Assembly (NCBI RefSeq): GCF_013364195.1
Contig: NZ_CP054918.1
Coordinates: 1,038,501-1,102,500 of the forward strand
DNA from: Streptomyces sp. NA04227
GTDB taxonomy: Bacteria; Actinomycetota; Actinomycetes; Streptomycetales; Streptomycetaceae
Reading direction: 5' to 3'
DNA: 64,000 nt
This document shows positions 33,527 through 44,749 of this stretch, piece by piece. The notes beneath the pieces were generated by a model. The model made no database searches. It was not told the origin of the DNA and saw only the letters and a program-made list of their open reading frames with translations. How positions within the stretch are numbered: position 1 is the first letter of the stretch; each line of letters starts with the position of its first letter. Both the position numbers and the translations under genes were made by a program.

Positions 33527-34692
33527 TCGGCGTGACACCGGGCGAGCACCTCCCTGGCGAGCTGGCGATAGGCGGCGGCGCCGACGGAGTTCGAGGCGTA
33601 CGTGGTGATCGGCTCACCGGCGACCGTGGTCTCCGGGAAGCGGACGGTACGGCCGATCACGGTGTGGTAGACGTGATCGTCGAACGCCTCGACCACCCGC
33701 GCGAGCACCTCACGGCTGTGCACCGTGCGCGAGTCGTACATCGTGGCGAGGATGCCGTCGAGCTCCAGGTCGGGGTTGAGCCGCTCCTGGACCTTCTCGA
33801 TCGTCTCGGTCAGCAGCGCCACTCCGCGCAGCGCGAAGAACTCGCACTCCAGCGGGACGATCACCTTGTGGGCCGCCGTGAGGGCGTTGACGGTCAGCAG
33901 GCCGAGCGAGGGCTGACAGTCGATCACGATGTAGTCGTAGTCCGACATCAGCGGCTTCAGCGCCCGCTGGAGGGTGGACTCGCGCGCGACCTCGGAGACG
34001 AGCTGGACCTCGGCCGCCGACAGGTCGATGTTGCTCGGCAGCAGGTCCATGTTGGGCACGGCGGTCTTCAGGAGCACCTCGTCCGCCGCCATGTTCCGCT
34101 CCATGAGCAGGTTGTAGACGGTGAGGTCGAGCTCCATCGGGTTCACACCGAGACCGACCGACAGGGCACCCTGCGGGTCGAAGTCGACGAGCAGCACCCG
34201 GCGGCCGTACTCGGCGAGCGCGGCACCCAGGTTGATGGTCGAGGTGGTCTTGCCGACCCCGCCCTTCTGGTTGCACATCGCGATGATCTTGGCGGGCCCG
34301 TGGTCGGTCAGCGGGCCCGGGATGGGGAAGTACGGCAAGGGGCGTCCCGTGGGGCCGATGCGTTCACGCCGCTGGCGGGCGGCGTCGGGCGCGAGGGTTG
34401 CCGCGTACTCGGGATCGGGCTCGTACTCCGCGTCCGGATCGTAGAAGTGACCCTCGGGCACCTCTTCGTAGTCTGCGAGGTGACGGGTTGCCGATGGGGT
34501 GTCCCCGCTGCGGTCCGGGACCATGGCGTTCACGTGAGGGCCATCCATGCTCTGGTGTGCTGGTGTCGGGATCGGGCGGTCGGGAAAGGCGTGGACAGCG
34601 ACGGAGCCGACACCTTCGAGCCCGGCGGGATGCTGGTCCCGCTGCGGCATTCCTGGTTGACCACCCCCGGGAGCAAATGTCGACTCATTCAC
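33523..34692 (-). CDS. parA: ParA-family chromosome-partitioning ATPase
   Basis: 389-aa cytoplasmic Walker ATPase. Residues 1-130 form a polar extension; then AKIIAMCNQKGGVGKTTSTI (deviant Walker A, about 132), VLLVDFDPQGALSVGLG (Walker A') and YIVIDCQPSLGLLTVNAL (Walker B). Orthologous in position to M. tuberculosis Rv1708, next to scpA; distinct from the oriC-linked ParA, and no parB adjoins. AAGGAGG lies 11 nt before GTG 34692. The 4-bp overlap with the RHH protein suggests a two-component unit. It may act on ScpAB/condensin loading or on another cargo; the exact role is not settled. Confidence 0.9.
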   Translation of the reverse strand: MNESTFAPGGGQPGMPQRDQHPAGLEGVGSVAVHAFPDRPIPTPAHQSMDGPHVNAMVPDRSGDTPSATRHLADYEEVPEGHFYDPDAEYEPDPEYAATLAPDAARQRRERIGPTGRPLPYFPIPGPLTDHGPAKIIAMCNQKGGVGKTTSTINLGAALAEYGRRVLLVDFDPQGALSVGLGVNPMELDLTVYNLLMERNMAADEVLLKTAVPNMDLLPSNIDLSAAEVQLVSEVARESTLQRALKPLMSDYDYIVIDCQPSLGLLTVNALTAAHKVIVPLECEFFALRGVALLTETIEKVQERLNPDLELDGILATMYDSRTVHSREVLARVVEAFDDHVYHTVIGRTVRFPETTVAGEPITTYASNSVGAAAYRQLAREVLARCHAE

Positions 34693-35081
34693 AAGTCGTC
34701 TTACCTCCTTGGTGACCAGGAAACTTCTAGACAGGTCAGCGTGGCACCATGCCGACGTTTGGCGACTCTATGGCGTGTCACCACTCCGCAGCAACACAAT
34801 CCACGGGACCCGACTCGATGTGTCGAAGCCTCAACACCCTTCTGTCAAGGGCAAGTGGTGCCCGTCGGCGACGAATTCCGGGTGTACGAATCGGTCGAAG
34901 CCTTACGTTCGAGGCGAGTTGAGCGTGCCGTGGTCGAACACCGCAGAACGGGTCGCACAGTGACGCGATACACACGCATGTGTGTACGGCAGAGCACACC
35001 GACATGCGTACGGCCGGACCTCGTATCAAGGTCCGGCCGTACGCGTGGTGTTGACGGGTCCGGGTTGACGGACCCGCCGAA
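34693..35081. other. Interval between ald and parA
   Basis: 389 bp with lower GC. It holds the parA leader, a palindrome at 34969-34986 (arms TACACAC and GTGTGTA) and the ald terminator at 35006-35044. No gene supported. Confidence 0.6.
35006..35044 (-). terminator. ald terminator
   Basis: Perfect 16-bp stem (35006-35021 with 35029-35044), 7-nt loop; 38 nt past the ald stop. Confidence 0.85.
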
Positions 35082-36197
35082 CTAGCCGAGCAGGGTGTCA
35101 AGTTCGACGTGCTCCAGGCCGTGGGCCTCGGCGACCTCGCGGTAAACCACCTTGCCGTCGTGCGTGTTGAGGCCCTTGGCCAGCGCCGGGTCGCGGCGCA
35201 GCGCCTCCACCCAGCCGCGGTCGGCGAGCTCGACCACGTACGGGAGGGTGGCGTTGGTCAGGGCGTAGGTCGAGGTGTTGGGCACCGCGCCGGGCATGTT
35301 GGCCACGCAGTAGAAGACCGAGTTGTGCACCGGGAAGGTCGGCTCGGCGTGGGTGGTCGGACGCGAGTCCTCGAAGCAGCCGCCCTGGTCGATCGCGATG
35401 TCGACAAGGACACTCCCGGGCTTCATCCGCGAGACCAGCTCGTTGGTGACCAGCTTCGGGGCCTTGGCGCCGGGGATGAGTACGGCGCCGATGACGAGGT
35501 CGGCCTCCAGGCAGGCGCGCTCCAGCTCGAAGGTGTTGGACATGACGGTCTGGATCTTGGTGCCGAAGATCCGGTCCGCCTCGCGCAGCTTGTTGATGTC
35601 CCGGTCGAGCAGGGTCACATGGAAGCCCATGCCGATCGCGATCTGCGCCGCGTTCCAGCCGGAGACGCCACCGCCGATGACAACGGCCTTGCCCGCGGCG
35701 ACACCGGGCACGCCGCCCGGCAGCACACCGCGTCCGCCCGCGGGACGCATCAGGTGGTACGCGCCCACCTGCGGGGCGAGCCGGCCGGCGACCTCGGACA
35801 TCGGGGCGAGCAGCGGCAGCGCGCGGTTGGTCAGCTCCACCGTCTCGTAGGCGATGGCGGTGGTGCCGGAGCCGAGGAGGGCGTCCGTGCACTCGCGGGA
35901 GGCGGCCAGGTGCAGGTAGGTGAAGAGCGTCTGGTCCTTGCGGAGCCGGTGGTACTCCTCGGCGATCGGCTCCTTGACCTTGAGCAGCAGGTCCGCCGTC
36001 GCCCAGACCTCGTCGGCCGTGTCCAGGATCCGCGCACCCGCGGAGACGAACTCGTCGTCCGCGATCGAGGAACCGAGTCCGGCCTCGCGCTCGATGACGA
36101 CCTCATGGCCGTGCCGGACGAGCTCGTGCACCCCGGCGGGGGTGATGGCGACACGGAACTCGTTGTTCTTGACCTCGCGGGGGATACCGACCTTCAC
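35082..36197 (-). CDS. ald: Alanine dehydrogenase
   Basis: 371-aa NAD-dependent enzyme interconverting L-alanine and pyruvate plus ammonia. Start [20 protein letters not shown], where Arg15 binds substrate, with catalytic Lys75 (LLLKVKEP) and His96 (YLHLAASR). The NAD-binding motif is [20 protein letters not shown] (about 172). Asp269-type motif [19 protein letters not shown] is intact. GTG 36197 gives the usual 371-aa length; GTG 36206 is possible. Stand-alone, with its own terminator and a tandem 9-bp repeat upstream (36279-36296) that may bind a regulator. Confidence 0.96.
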   Translation of the reverse strand: MKVGIPREVKNNEFRVAITPAGVHELVRHGHEVVIEREAGLGSSIADDEFVSAGARILDTADEVWATADLLLKVKEPIAEEYHRLRKDQTLFTYLHLAASRECTDALLGSGTTAIAYETVELTNRALPLLAPMSEVAGRLAPQVGAYHLMRPAGGRGVLPGGVPGVAAGKAVVIGGGVSGWNAAQIAIGMGFHVTLLDRDINKLREADRIFGTKIQTVMSNTFELERACLEADLVIGAVLIPGAKAPKLVTNELVSRMKPGSVLVDIAIDQGGCFEDSRPTTHAEPTFPVHNSVFYCVANMPGAVPNTSTYALTNATLPYVVELADRGWVEALRRDPALAKGLNTHDGKVVYREVAEAHGLEHVELDTLLG

Positions 36198-36641
36198 GTC
36201 GATCACGGTCCTTGGCTCAGGGGGTTCATGTGGGGGGTGCCCCCCGTACAAACCCTATTCCTTGGGGATGAGGCGGGAATACACCGCATACACCGCGTGA
36301 AACCGCGGCGGAGCCAGTCTAATGAAGGATTTCCCTCTGTCTAGCCTTCCATTGCAATAATCTTCATCCGATCGACCATGAGTTTCCTAGGCGGAGGATC
36401 GGGTTCCACGGGTGTCCCGACCTCGCCCGAGCGGCCCCGGGGCGGCAGCGCCCGGTCACGGAGCGTCCGCCGCCGCAGGTGGGCCCGTGCGCGCTCGCCC
36501 GCGCGACCCGCGGCCCGGCCCGCGTCACCCCGGCACCCGCCCGTTCACTCTCCGGCACGGCCTGTCCACCCGGGCCGCTCCGGCCTGGGTCGGCAGGATG
36601 GCGACGGCCCACGCTCACCCTCCACGGAAGGTCCCGACCCG
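36198..36641. other. Divergent interval between ald and EF-hand gene
   Basis: 444 bp. The part 36275-36400 is AT-rich and likely has the ald promoter; it contains a direct tandem 9-mer ATACACCGC at 36279-36287 and 36288-36296. The 36400-36640 part is GC-rich without a supported gene. Confidence 0.5.
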
Positions 36642-37169
36642 GTGAACAACGAGTTCTTCGCACGCAAGATGGACCTGCGCTTCGACACCTTCGACGCCGA
36701 CAAGGACGGCGTCATCAGCAGGGACGACTTCGTCCGGATGGGTTCGCGCGTCCTGGAGGCGTTCGGGCTCGCCGCGGACTCCCCGAAGGGCAGGGCCGTA
36801 CTCGACGGGGGCGACCGCTTCTGGGAGAACCTGGCCGGGGCGGCCGACACCGACCTGGACGGCACACTCACCCGCGAGGAGTTCCGGCGCGGGGCCACCG
36901 AGTTGCTGCGCGGAACCCCCCAGGGCTTCGCCCAGACCGCACGGCCCTGGACGGAAGCGGTCATCGCGGCCGCCGACACCGACGACGACGGACGGCTCAG
37001 CAGCGACGAGTACAGCGGCATGCTGCGCGCCATGGGCGCGGACGAGGAAGCGGTCAGGAACATCGCGTCCCACGTCACGGACCCGAACAACTCGGTCTCG
37101 ACCGACGCGGTACTCCGCGCGGCACTGAGCTTCTACACGAACGACAAGCCCGCCGCTCCGGCCACCTGA
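36642..37169 (+). CDS. EF-hand calcium-binding protein (calerythrin-like)
   Basis: 175-aa cytoplasmic calcium-binding protein. EF-hand loops: DADKDGVISRDD (about residue 16), DTDLDGTLTREE (about 71) and DTDDDGRLSSDE (about 115) have canonical D-x-D-x-D-G spacing. A fourth loop, DPNNSVSTDAVL, is degenerate. The spacing and size match calerythrin, a sarcoplasmic-type protein found in actinobacteria. GTG 36642 has GGAAGG 10 nt upstream. Convergent with the NB-ARC/TPR gene. Likely a calcium buffer or sensor; targets unknown. Confidence 0.9.
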   Translation: MNNEFFARKMDLRFDTFDADKDGVISRDDFVRMGSRVLEAFGLAADSPKGRAVLDGGDRFWENLAGAADTDLDGTLTREEFRRGATELLRGTPQGFAQTARPWTEAVIAAADTDDDGRLSSDEYSGMLRAMGADEEAVRNIASHVTDPNNSVSTDAVLRAALSFYTNDKPAAPAT

Positions 37170-37204
37170 GCCTTCGGGACGCGAGCCGGCCGGTCCGGGC
37201 TTCC

Positions 37205-37238
37205 GGGCCACGCGGCCCGGTTCGCCGGGGCGTGGCCC
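37205..37238. terminator. Hairpin between EF-hand and NB-ARC/TPR genes
   Basis: GGGCCACGC (37205-37213) pairs with GCGTGGCCC (37230-37238). Position between convergent stops suggests bidirectional termination. Confidence 0.5.
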
Positions 37239-37256
37239 CGGGAAACCCGGCGGCCT

Positions 37257-39806
37257 TCAGGAGTTCGCCGGTCCCGGAGGCTCCGTTACGTCGTCCTCGG
37301 CACGGCTCGCCCCGGCCGGGTCCTGCTCACCACGGCCCAGTTCTGCTCGCCCCAGTTCTCCAGGGCCCCGCTCTCCCGGGCACTTCCGCTGTTCCTCAGG
37401 GGTCTCGTACGGCGACACCTCGGACAGGTCGGACGGGGAGAACGCCTCCGACGAGGAGAGCGCATCCGACGAGGAGCGCGCACCCTCGGGTCCGGGCCGC
37501 TCAGCGTCCGGCTCCGGCTCTCCAACTCCCGCCGGACCGGCTTCCGTTCCTGGGCCGACTCCGGCTTCCGCTCCTACGGCAGGGGCCACTTCCTCGCCCG
37601 CGCCCGCATCCGGGCCCGCGCCTGTACCCACATCCGGGCCCGCGTCCCTGTCCTCGTCGCCACTGACGCCTTCGCCGACTTCGACTCCCCCGGCCTCCCC
37701 CACCACCGACCGCATCGACGGTTCCGGTTCTGTCCCCGTCCCTGCCTCCACCCCCGACTCCGTCCCCGACTCCCCGCCAGACTCCCCCCGCCCCCGGCCC
37801 TCCGGCGCCAGCATCCGCTCCGCCACCGCCCGGTGGAGCCCGGCCGCCGCGGGGTCGCCGAGGCGGTCCAAGAGATCGGCGAGCTGAAACTGCAGACCGG
37901 CCTGGAGGCCCGTGTCGCCGACGCCGCGCGCCCGCTCCACCGCCTCGTGACAGGTACGCAGCGCCTCGGTGCCCTCGCCCGCCGACACCTGCACCCGGGC
38001 CAGCTCGCCGAGGGCGCGGGCCTGGGCCGGAACGTCCCGTACCCGGCGGTGGCCCGCGGCCGAGGCGCGCCAGCTCCGCTGGGCCGGTGCGTACTGACCG
38101 CCGCTGGCGAGCACCGAGCCGATCCGGCCGTGCAGAACGGCGGCCTCGGCGCTCTCGTTGCGCGACTGACACTGGGCGAGGGCCCGGCCGTACCAGTCCG
38201 CGGCGCGCTGCCAGTCGCCGAGGGCCTCGTGCGCGGAGCCGATGCACTCGGTGGCACGGGCGACTGCGTGCGGATCGCGCGCGGCGCGGGCCGCGTCCAG
38301 TGCGTCGCGGTAGCGGTCGAGGGCGGCCTCGGTGCGCCCCGAGCGCGCATCGAGGTCCGCCAGACCGAGCAGGGCGGCCGCCGCTTCCGCGTGCAGGCCT
38401 CGCCGCCCGGCGACTTGGTGCAGGAGGTCGTACAGGGCGTAGAGGTCGTCGGCCGTGCTCTCGGTGCCGTGGTGCGCGGCGAGGGCCTGGAGCAGTGCGG
38501 AGGCGAGCCGCCGGGCGAGGGTGTCGAGCTGTCCGTCCGCCACCGCGCTGCGGGCGGCGGCGAGCAGCGCGGGCCTGCGTACGGTGAGCCAGCGGGCGGC
38601 CGCCTCGGTGGAGGGGAAGCGCTGCGCGCCCGGCTGTTGCGCGAGCTGTGTCCTGGCCGGTGATCCCTCGGGCTCGGCGAGAATCCGGCAGGCGTGCAGC
38701 AGTCGTACGGTCCGCTCCAGCATCCGGGCCCGGGCCAGCTGGAGTTCGGCCGCGCGGTCGTGCACGGTGCCGAGCTGTCGCAGGTGCGGCACCAGGCAGC
38801 CGGGGATCTCGTACTGCGCGAGATCGCCGGGCAGCCGGCGCAGCAGACCGGTCGCGGTGAAGTCGTCGAGTGCCTCGGCCGCGTCGGACACCGAGCACCC
38901 GATGAGCGCGGAGGCGGTCTGGGTGTCGACGGTCCCGCCGGGTGCCAGGCACAGGCTCCGCAGAGCGCGGGCGGCGGGCACCGGCAGGCTCTCGTAGACG
39001 TGGCGGAACACCCGGGCCAGCGCGGTCCGTTCGGTGACCTCGCCGTGCAGCCGCCGCGCGAGGTCGGAGACCGAGGCCTGCGGGCGTACGGCGAGCCACC
39101 CGCCCGCGAGGGTCAGTGCGGCGGGCTGTCCCGCGCACTCCTCGACCAGTGCCTCGGCGGCCCTCGGGTCGACGGTGATGCGTACGCTGCCGGTGAACCG
39201 GGACAGGAACGTGAGCGCCGCTTGGGTGTCCAGGCCGCCGAGGGCGCAGGGGCGGACGTCGGGGATGCCGGTGAGCGGGCCCCTGGCGACCGCGACGGCC
39301 AGGCAGTCCGGGGCGTCCGGCAGCAGGGCGTCGACCTGGTCGGCGCCCACGGTGTCGTCGAGCAGCAGCACCGCCCGGCGCCCGGCGAGCGCGGCGCGCA
39401 GTGCCTCGGTGAGTTCGTCCTCGTCGGCGCCGGGCGGGGCCGTCCGGCCGAGGGCGTCGAGGAGTTCGCGGGCCGCCCGCGCCACCGGGACCGCGCTGCC
39501 GTCGGCTTCGGCGAGTCGTGTGTACAGCACGCCGTCGGGGTAACCGTCCGCGACCTCGGCGGCCAGCGCGCGGGCGAGCGCGGTGCGGCCGGAGCCCGGC
39601 TTGCCCGCGATGAGCAGGACCCGGGCGCGGGGCGCCTTGCGGCCGGTGAGGGTGTCGAGTCCGGTACGGGCGATGTCGGCGTGGAGCTCCTTCAACTCCC
39701 GCGTACGGCCGAGGAATTGATCTTCCGTCACCGCGAAGTCGGACTGCGGTTCCCGCGGTGCGCCGGGCAGCTGCGGGCCCCGGATGTCCACCGCCTGATC
39801 CGTCAC
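37257..39806 (-). CDS. NB-ARC-type P-loop NTPase with TPR and long disordered tail
   Basis: 849 aa. Domains in order: NTPase about 25-330 with LIAGKPGSGRTALARALA (Walker A with Arg where Lys is usual) and AVLLLDDT (Walker B-like); winged helix-like region about 270-330; helical TPR-like repeats about 430-650 (GLADLDARSGRTEAALDRYR and ARATECIGSAHEALGDWQRA are recognisable units). From about 655 to the end is a Gly/Glu/Pro/Ser-rich tail of nearly 200 residues. It resembles the AfsR-type STAND architecture without the N-terminal SARP DNA-binding domain. GTG 39806 has GGGAG 8 nt upstream. Probable signal-transducing ATPase; no target can be named. Confidence 0.75.
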   Translation of the reverse strand: MTDQAVDIRGPQLPGAPREPQSDFAVTEDQFLGRTRELKELHADIARTGLDTLTGRKAPRARVLLIAGKPGSGRTALARALAAEVADGYPDGVLYTRLAEADGSAVPVARAARELLDALGRTAPPGADEDELTEALRAALAGRRAVLLLDDTVGADQVDALLPDAPDCLAVAVARGPLTGIPDVRPCALGGLDTQAALTFLSRFTGSVRITVDPRAAEALVEECAGQPAALTLAGGWLAVRPQASVSDLARRLHGEVTERTALARVFRHVYESLPVPAARALRSLCLAPGGTVDTQTASALIGCSVSDAAEALDDFTATGLLRRLPGDLAQYEIPGCLVPHLRQLGTVHDRAAELQLARARMLERTVRLLHACRILAEPEGSPARTQLAQQPGAQRFPSTEAAARWLTVRRPALLAAARSAVADGQLDTLARRLASALLQALAAHHGTESTADDLYALYDLLHQVAGRRGLHAEAAAALLGLADLDARSGRTEAALDRYRDALDAARAARDPHAVARATECIGSAHEALGDWQRAADWYGRALAQCQSRNESAEAAVLHGRIGSVLASGGQYAPAQRSWRASAAGHRRVRDVPAQARALGELARVQVSAGEGTEALRTCHEAVERARGVGDTGLQAGLQFQLADLLDRLGDPAAAGLHRAVAERMLAPEGRGRGESGGESGTESGVEAGTGTEPEPSMRSVVGEAGGVEVGEGVSGDEDRDAGPDVGTGAGPDAGAGEEVAPAVGAEAGVGPGTEAGPAGVGEPEPDAERPGPEGARSSSDALSSSEAFSPSDLSEVSPYETPEEQRKCPGERGPGELGRAELGRGEQDPAGASRAEDDVTEPPGPANS

Positions 39807-39978
39807 GGGCCACGCTCCCGTCGCACTGCGCACCTTGGGCCGACGGAATTCCGCCCGGCCATTGTCCGAGCCTAGTTCACTCTCTGCTACGGACGGTGCG
39901 GAGCGCGGCGGCCGCTTCGCTCGTTCGGATCAGCCGATGGTCACACCGTCCGGCCGGAAGATGTTCGGGCCGAGGTGT

Positions 39979-40605
39979 TCAGGCGGGGAAGGGCCGCGCG
40001 GACCACGGTGCTTCGGCGCGGCGCAACGACTCGACGCCGTCGCCCGCCCGGACCGCGGTGAGCGAAAGCACGCCGAGGGCAAGGCAGTTGTTCTGCAGAT
40101 CGCCCGCGAGCACGGACCGTACGAGTTCGGCGAGCGGTACCCGTGCGATCTCCATGTCCGCCTCCTCCTCGGCCACTTCGAAGCGCTCGCCCTCGGCCTC
40201 GGACAGGTCACGGGCGAGGAAGATACGCACGGCCTCGTCGCAGCCGCCGGGCGTGGGGTAGACGTCGGTGAGCACCCGCCAGTCCTCCGCCTTGACGTGC
40301 GCCTCTTCGTAGAGCTCGCGCTGGGCGGCGTGCAGCGGGTTCTCGCCGGGCACGTCGAGCAGTCCGGCGGGGATCTCCCAGAGCTTGCGGCGTACGGGGT
40401 GGCGGTACTGGCGGATCACCAGGACCCGGTCGTCCTCGTCGACGGCGAGCGCGGCGACCGAGCCTGGGTGCACCTGGTAGTCGCGGCGGACCACCGAGCC
40501 GTCCGGCATGACCACGTCGTCGGTGCGCACCGAGGTCTTCTTGCCGGTGAAGGGGGTCGCGCTCGCGCTGATCTCCCACTCCTCAGCGGTGTCCTTGATC
40601 CCCAT
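39979..40605 (-). CDS. NUDIX hydrolase, ADP-ribose pyrophosphatase type
   Basis: 208-aa enzyme hydrolysing ADP-ribose to AMP and ribose-5-phosphate. The box reads AGLLDVPGENPLHAAQREL then YEEAHV, with one extra residue between the Gly and Glu as in the M. tuberculosis homologue Rv1700; the upstream IRQYRHPVRRKLWEIPAG is the substrate-loop signature of ADPRases. ATG 40605 has GGAGG 8 nt upstream. Downstream of pyrG with about 100 bp between, the same order as in mycobacteria. Its ADP-ribose activity links it to the NAD-related operon 12 kb away. Confidence 0.9.
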   Translation of the reverse strand: MGIKDTAEEWEISASATPFTGKKTSVRTDDVVMPDGSVVRRDYQVHPGSVAALAVDEDDRVLVIRQYRHPVRRKLWEIPAGLLDVPGENPLHAAQRELYEEAHVKAEDWRVLTDVYPTPGGCDEAVRIFLARDLSEAEGERFEVAEEEADMEIARVPLAELVRSVLAGDLQNNCLALGVLSLTAVRAGDGVESLRRAEAPWSARPFPA

Positions 40606-40653
40606 GCCGAAGTCCTCCCAGACGACCCACAACTGTCCGGCGCGATACGCGAA

Positions 40654-40685
40654 CCGGGGTGCGCGCCCTGCGGCGCACACCCCGG
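40654..40685 (-). terminator. Imperfect hairpin between pyrG and the NUDIX gene
   Basis: CCGGGGTGCGC pairs with GCGCACACCCCGG with a two-base bulge. May be a partial terminator or processing site; the two genes could still be co-transcribed. Confidence 0.35.
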
Positions 40686-40705
40686 CAACGTTATCCCGGT
40701 CCTGC

Positions 40706-42382
<1,677 letters not shown>

Positions 42383-42859
42383 GGCCAAGAGGGGGCTCCC
42401 GTGGTCGCGGTCTGGAGTGCGGCGCGGGCCCGGCTTTCAGGCGCTCGACAGCGTGCTCTGATCACTTGGGGCGGTGCCGCTGCGGTCGGGGGCCTCGCCC
42501 ACCGGTCCACGGGCTACCAGGGTAACAGCGACCGGGAGGGTCTGCTTCCGGCCACGCTCCGCGCACGCAATGCCGCGCAAGTCACCCACCGGCCGCCCGT
42601 TCGGCGCACCCAGGTTGCCGAAGACGGTGCACGGAACCTTCAAGTCGGACGTATCCTGCTCGGACCACTCGCCGACGAGCACGGGACCCGGGCACGTGGC
42701 GCGCCCTGAACCGGGTGTCCGAGTGACGCGGGGAACGCCGCTGCCACGAGCCGCGTCTTTCTCCCAAAGAGCTCATGAGCTGGCGATTCACACAGAATCC
42801 TTGACCCGCACTGCAAGGCCCCCGAGCGGGCACCGTGGCCGTTTTGACTGGAGATGTAC
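42383..42859. other. Divergent interval between pyrG and GH15
   Basis: 477 bp. The half nearest GH15 is AT-richer (42740-42860). Frames here are shadows. No operator recognised. Confidence 0.5.
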
Positions 42860-44662
42860 GTGGCCGGGCGCATCGAGGACTACGCACTTATCGGAGACAT
42901 GCAGACCGCCGCGCTGGTCTGCCGGGACGGCACGGTCGACTGGCTGTGCCTGCCCCGCTTCGACTCGCACGCGGTCTTTGCGGGACTGCTGGGCACCGAG
43001 GAGCACGGCTTCTGGAGACTGGGACCGGCGCCTGCGCACGGCTCGGATCCGGCCGCTGCCACACGGCGCAGCTACCGCGGCGACTCCCTGATCCTGGAAT
43101 CGGAGTGGGACACTCCGCGGGGCACGGTCAGAGTGACCGATTTCATGCCTCCGCGCGACGGAGCACCGCAGCTGGTGCGCATCGTCGAGGGCGTCACCGG
43201 CCGGGTGCCGATGCGCTCCGCGCTGCGGATGCGTTTCTCGTACGGCCGGATCGTGCCGTGGGTGCACAAGGTCGACGGCCGTACGGTCGCCGTCGCGGGC
43301 CCCGACTCGGTGTGGCTGGACACCGGTGTGGACACGTACGGCGAGGACCTCACCACGTACGCGGACTTCACCGTCTCGCCCGGGGAACGGATCGCCTTCA
43401 CGATCTCCTGGCAGCCCTCGCACCACGAGCCGCCGCCGCTGCCGGAGCCGGAGCAGTCGCTCGACGCGACCTTGGACTTCTGGCGCGAGTGGACCGACCA
43501 GTGCACGTACCACGGGCCCTATCGGGAGGCCGTGATCCGCTCGCTGGTGACCCTGAAGGCGCTGACCTACGCGCCGACCGGCGGCATCGTCGCCGCCCCC
43601 ACCACCTCGCTGCCCGAGGAGATCGGCGGGCTGCGCAACTGGGACTACCGCTACACCTGGCTGCGCGACGCCGCCATCACGCTCTCCTCGCTGCTGCGCA
43701 CCGGCTACCGGGACGAGGCGAGCGCCTGGCGCGAGTGGCTGCTGCGTGCGGTGGCGGGCGACCCGGAGAACCTGCAGATCATGTACGGGATCGCCGGTGA
43801 GCGTGAGCTCGGCGAGGCGGAACTGGACTGGCTGCCCGGCTACGAGAATTCGACCCCGGTCCGGGTCGGCAACGGCGCCGCGCACCAGCTCCAACTGGAC
43901 GTCTACGGCGAGGTCACCGAGGCGCTGCACCTGGCGCACATGACGGGCCTGGCCCGCAACGACCACGCCTCGCTGCTCCAGATCAGGCTGATCCGGCACC
44001 TGGAGGACCACTGGAACGAGCCGGACGAGGGCATCTGGGAGGTGCGCGGCCCGCGCCGCCACTTCGTGCACTCCAAGGTGATGGCCTGGGTCGCGGTCGA
44101 CCGCACCATCAAGCTCATCGAGTCCGGGGACGCGGAGGGACCGCTGGAGAAGTGGCGCGAACTGCGCGACGAGATCCACCGTGACGTCTGCGAGAAGGGC
44201 TACGACCCGGAGCGCAACACCTTCACCCAGTCCTACGGTTCGCGGGAACTGGACGCCTCGCTGCTGCTCATCCCGCAGATGGGCTTCCTGCCGCCCGACG
44301 ACAAGCGGGTCATCGGCACCATCGAGGCGATCCAGCGGGAGCTGTCCACCCCGGACGGGTTCATCATGCGCTACCCGACCTCCGGCGAGGAGGAGGGTGT
44401 GGACGGTCTGTCCGGCGACGAAGGCGCCTTCCTGGCCTGCTCGTTCTGGATGGCCGACGACCTCGCGATGATCGGCCGGGTCGACGAGGCCCGCAAGCTG
44501 TTCGAGCGGCTGCTCGCCCTGCGCAACGACCTCGGGCTGCTCGCCGAGGAGTGGGACCCGGTGCTCCAGCGCCAAGTGGGCAACTTCCCGCAGGCGTTCA
44601 GCCATGTCCCCCTGATCGACACGGCGCTGCGGCTCACGGCGTCGGGGGCGTACGGCGGCTAG
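42860..44662 (+). CDS. GH15 glycoside hydrolase (glucoamylase/trehalase type)
   Basis: 600-aa cytoplasmic enzyme, no signal peptide. N-terminal beta domain (MAGRIEDYALIGDMQTAALV and VDWLCLPRFDSHAVF) leads to the (alpha/alpha)6 barrel. Substrate/catalytic motifs: GGLRNWDYRYTWLRDAA (about residue 255), YENSTPVRVGNGA (about 330) and LAEEWDP (about 565), whose Glu is the general base. In actinobacteria this GH15 form includes trehalase as well as glucan 1,4-alpha-glucosidase, and I cannot choose from sequence. GTG 42860 has GGAG 6 nt upstream, whereas ATG 42854 abuts it. In mycobacteria no such gene occurs at this place. Confidence 0.9.
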   Translation: MAGRIEDYALIGDMQTAALVCRDGTVDWLCLPRFDSHAVFAGLLGTEEHGFWRLGPAPAHGSDPAAATRRSYRGDSLILESEWDTPRGTVRVTDFMPPRDGAPQLVRIVEGVTGRVPMRSALRMRFSYGRIVPWVHKVDGRTVAVAGPDSVWLDTGVDTYGEDLTTYADFTVSPGERIAFTISWQPSHHEPPPLPEPEQSLDATLDFWREWTDQCTYHGPYREAVIRSLVTLKALTYAPTGGIVAAPTTSLPEEIGGLRNWDYRYTWLRDAAITLSSLLRTGYRDEASAWREWLLRAVAGDPENLQIMYGIAGERELGEAELDWLPGYENSTPVRVGNGAAHQLQLDVYGEVTEALHLAHMTGLARNDHASLLQIRLIRHLEDHWNEPDEGIWEVRGPRRHFVHSKVMAWVAVDRTIKLIESGDAEGPLEKWRELRDEIHRDVCEKGYDPERNTFTQSYGSRELDASLLLIPQMGFLPPDDKRVIGTIEAIQRELSTPDGFIMRYPTSGEEEGVDGLSGDEGAFLACSFWMADDLAMIGRVDEARKLFERLLALRNDLGLLAEEWDPVLQRQVGNFPQAFSHVPLIDTALRLTASGAYGG

Positions 44663-44702
44663 CCGAGGCCTGCGCCCGCACGGACAGAACCGGACAGAAC
44701 CG

Positions 44703-44741
44703 GTCCCGGCTCCCGTACAACTCGCGTACGGGAGCCGGGAC
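44703..44741. terminator. Bidirectional terminator between GH15 and lipase
   Basis: Perfect 16-bp stem (44703-44718 with 44726-44741) and 7-nt loop, 41 nt past the GH15 stop. Confidence 0.85.
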
Positions 44742-44749
44742 TTGTCGGT

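Noticed and set aside
34693..35081. parS site for ParB near parA
   Set aside because: No match to the parS consensus TGTTTCACGTGAAACA; the palindrome 34969-34986 differs.
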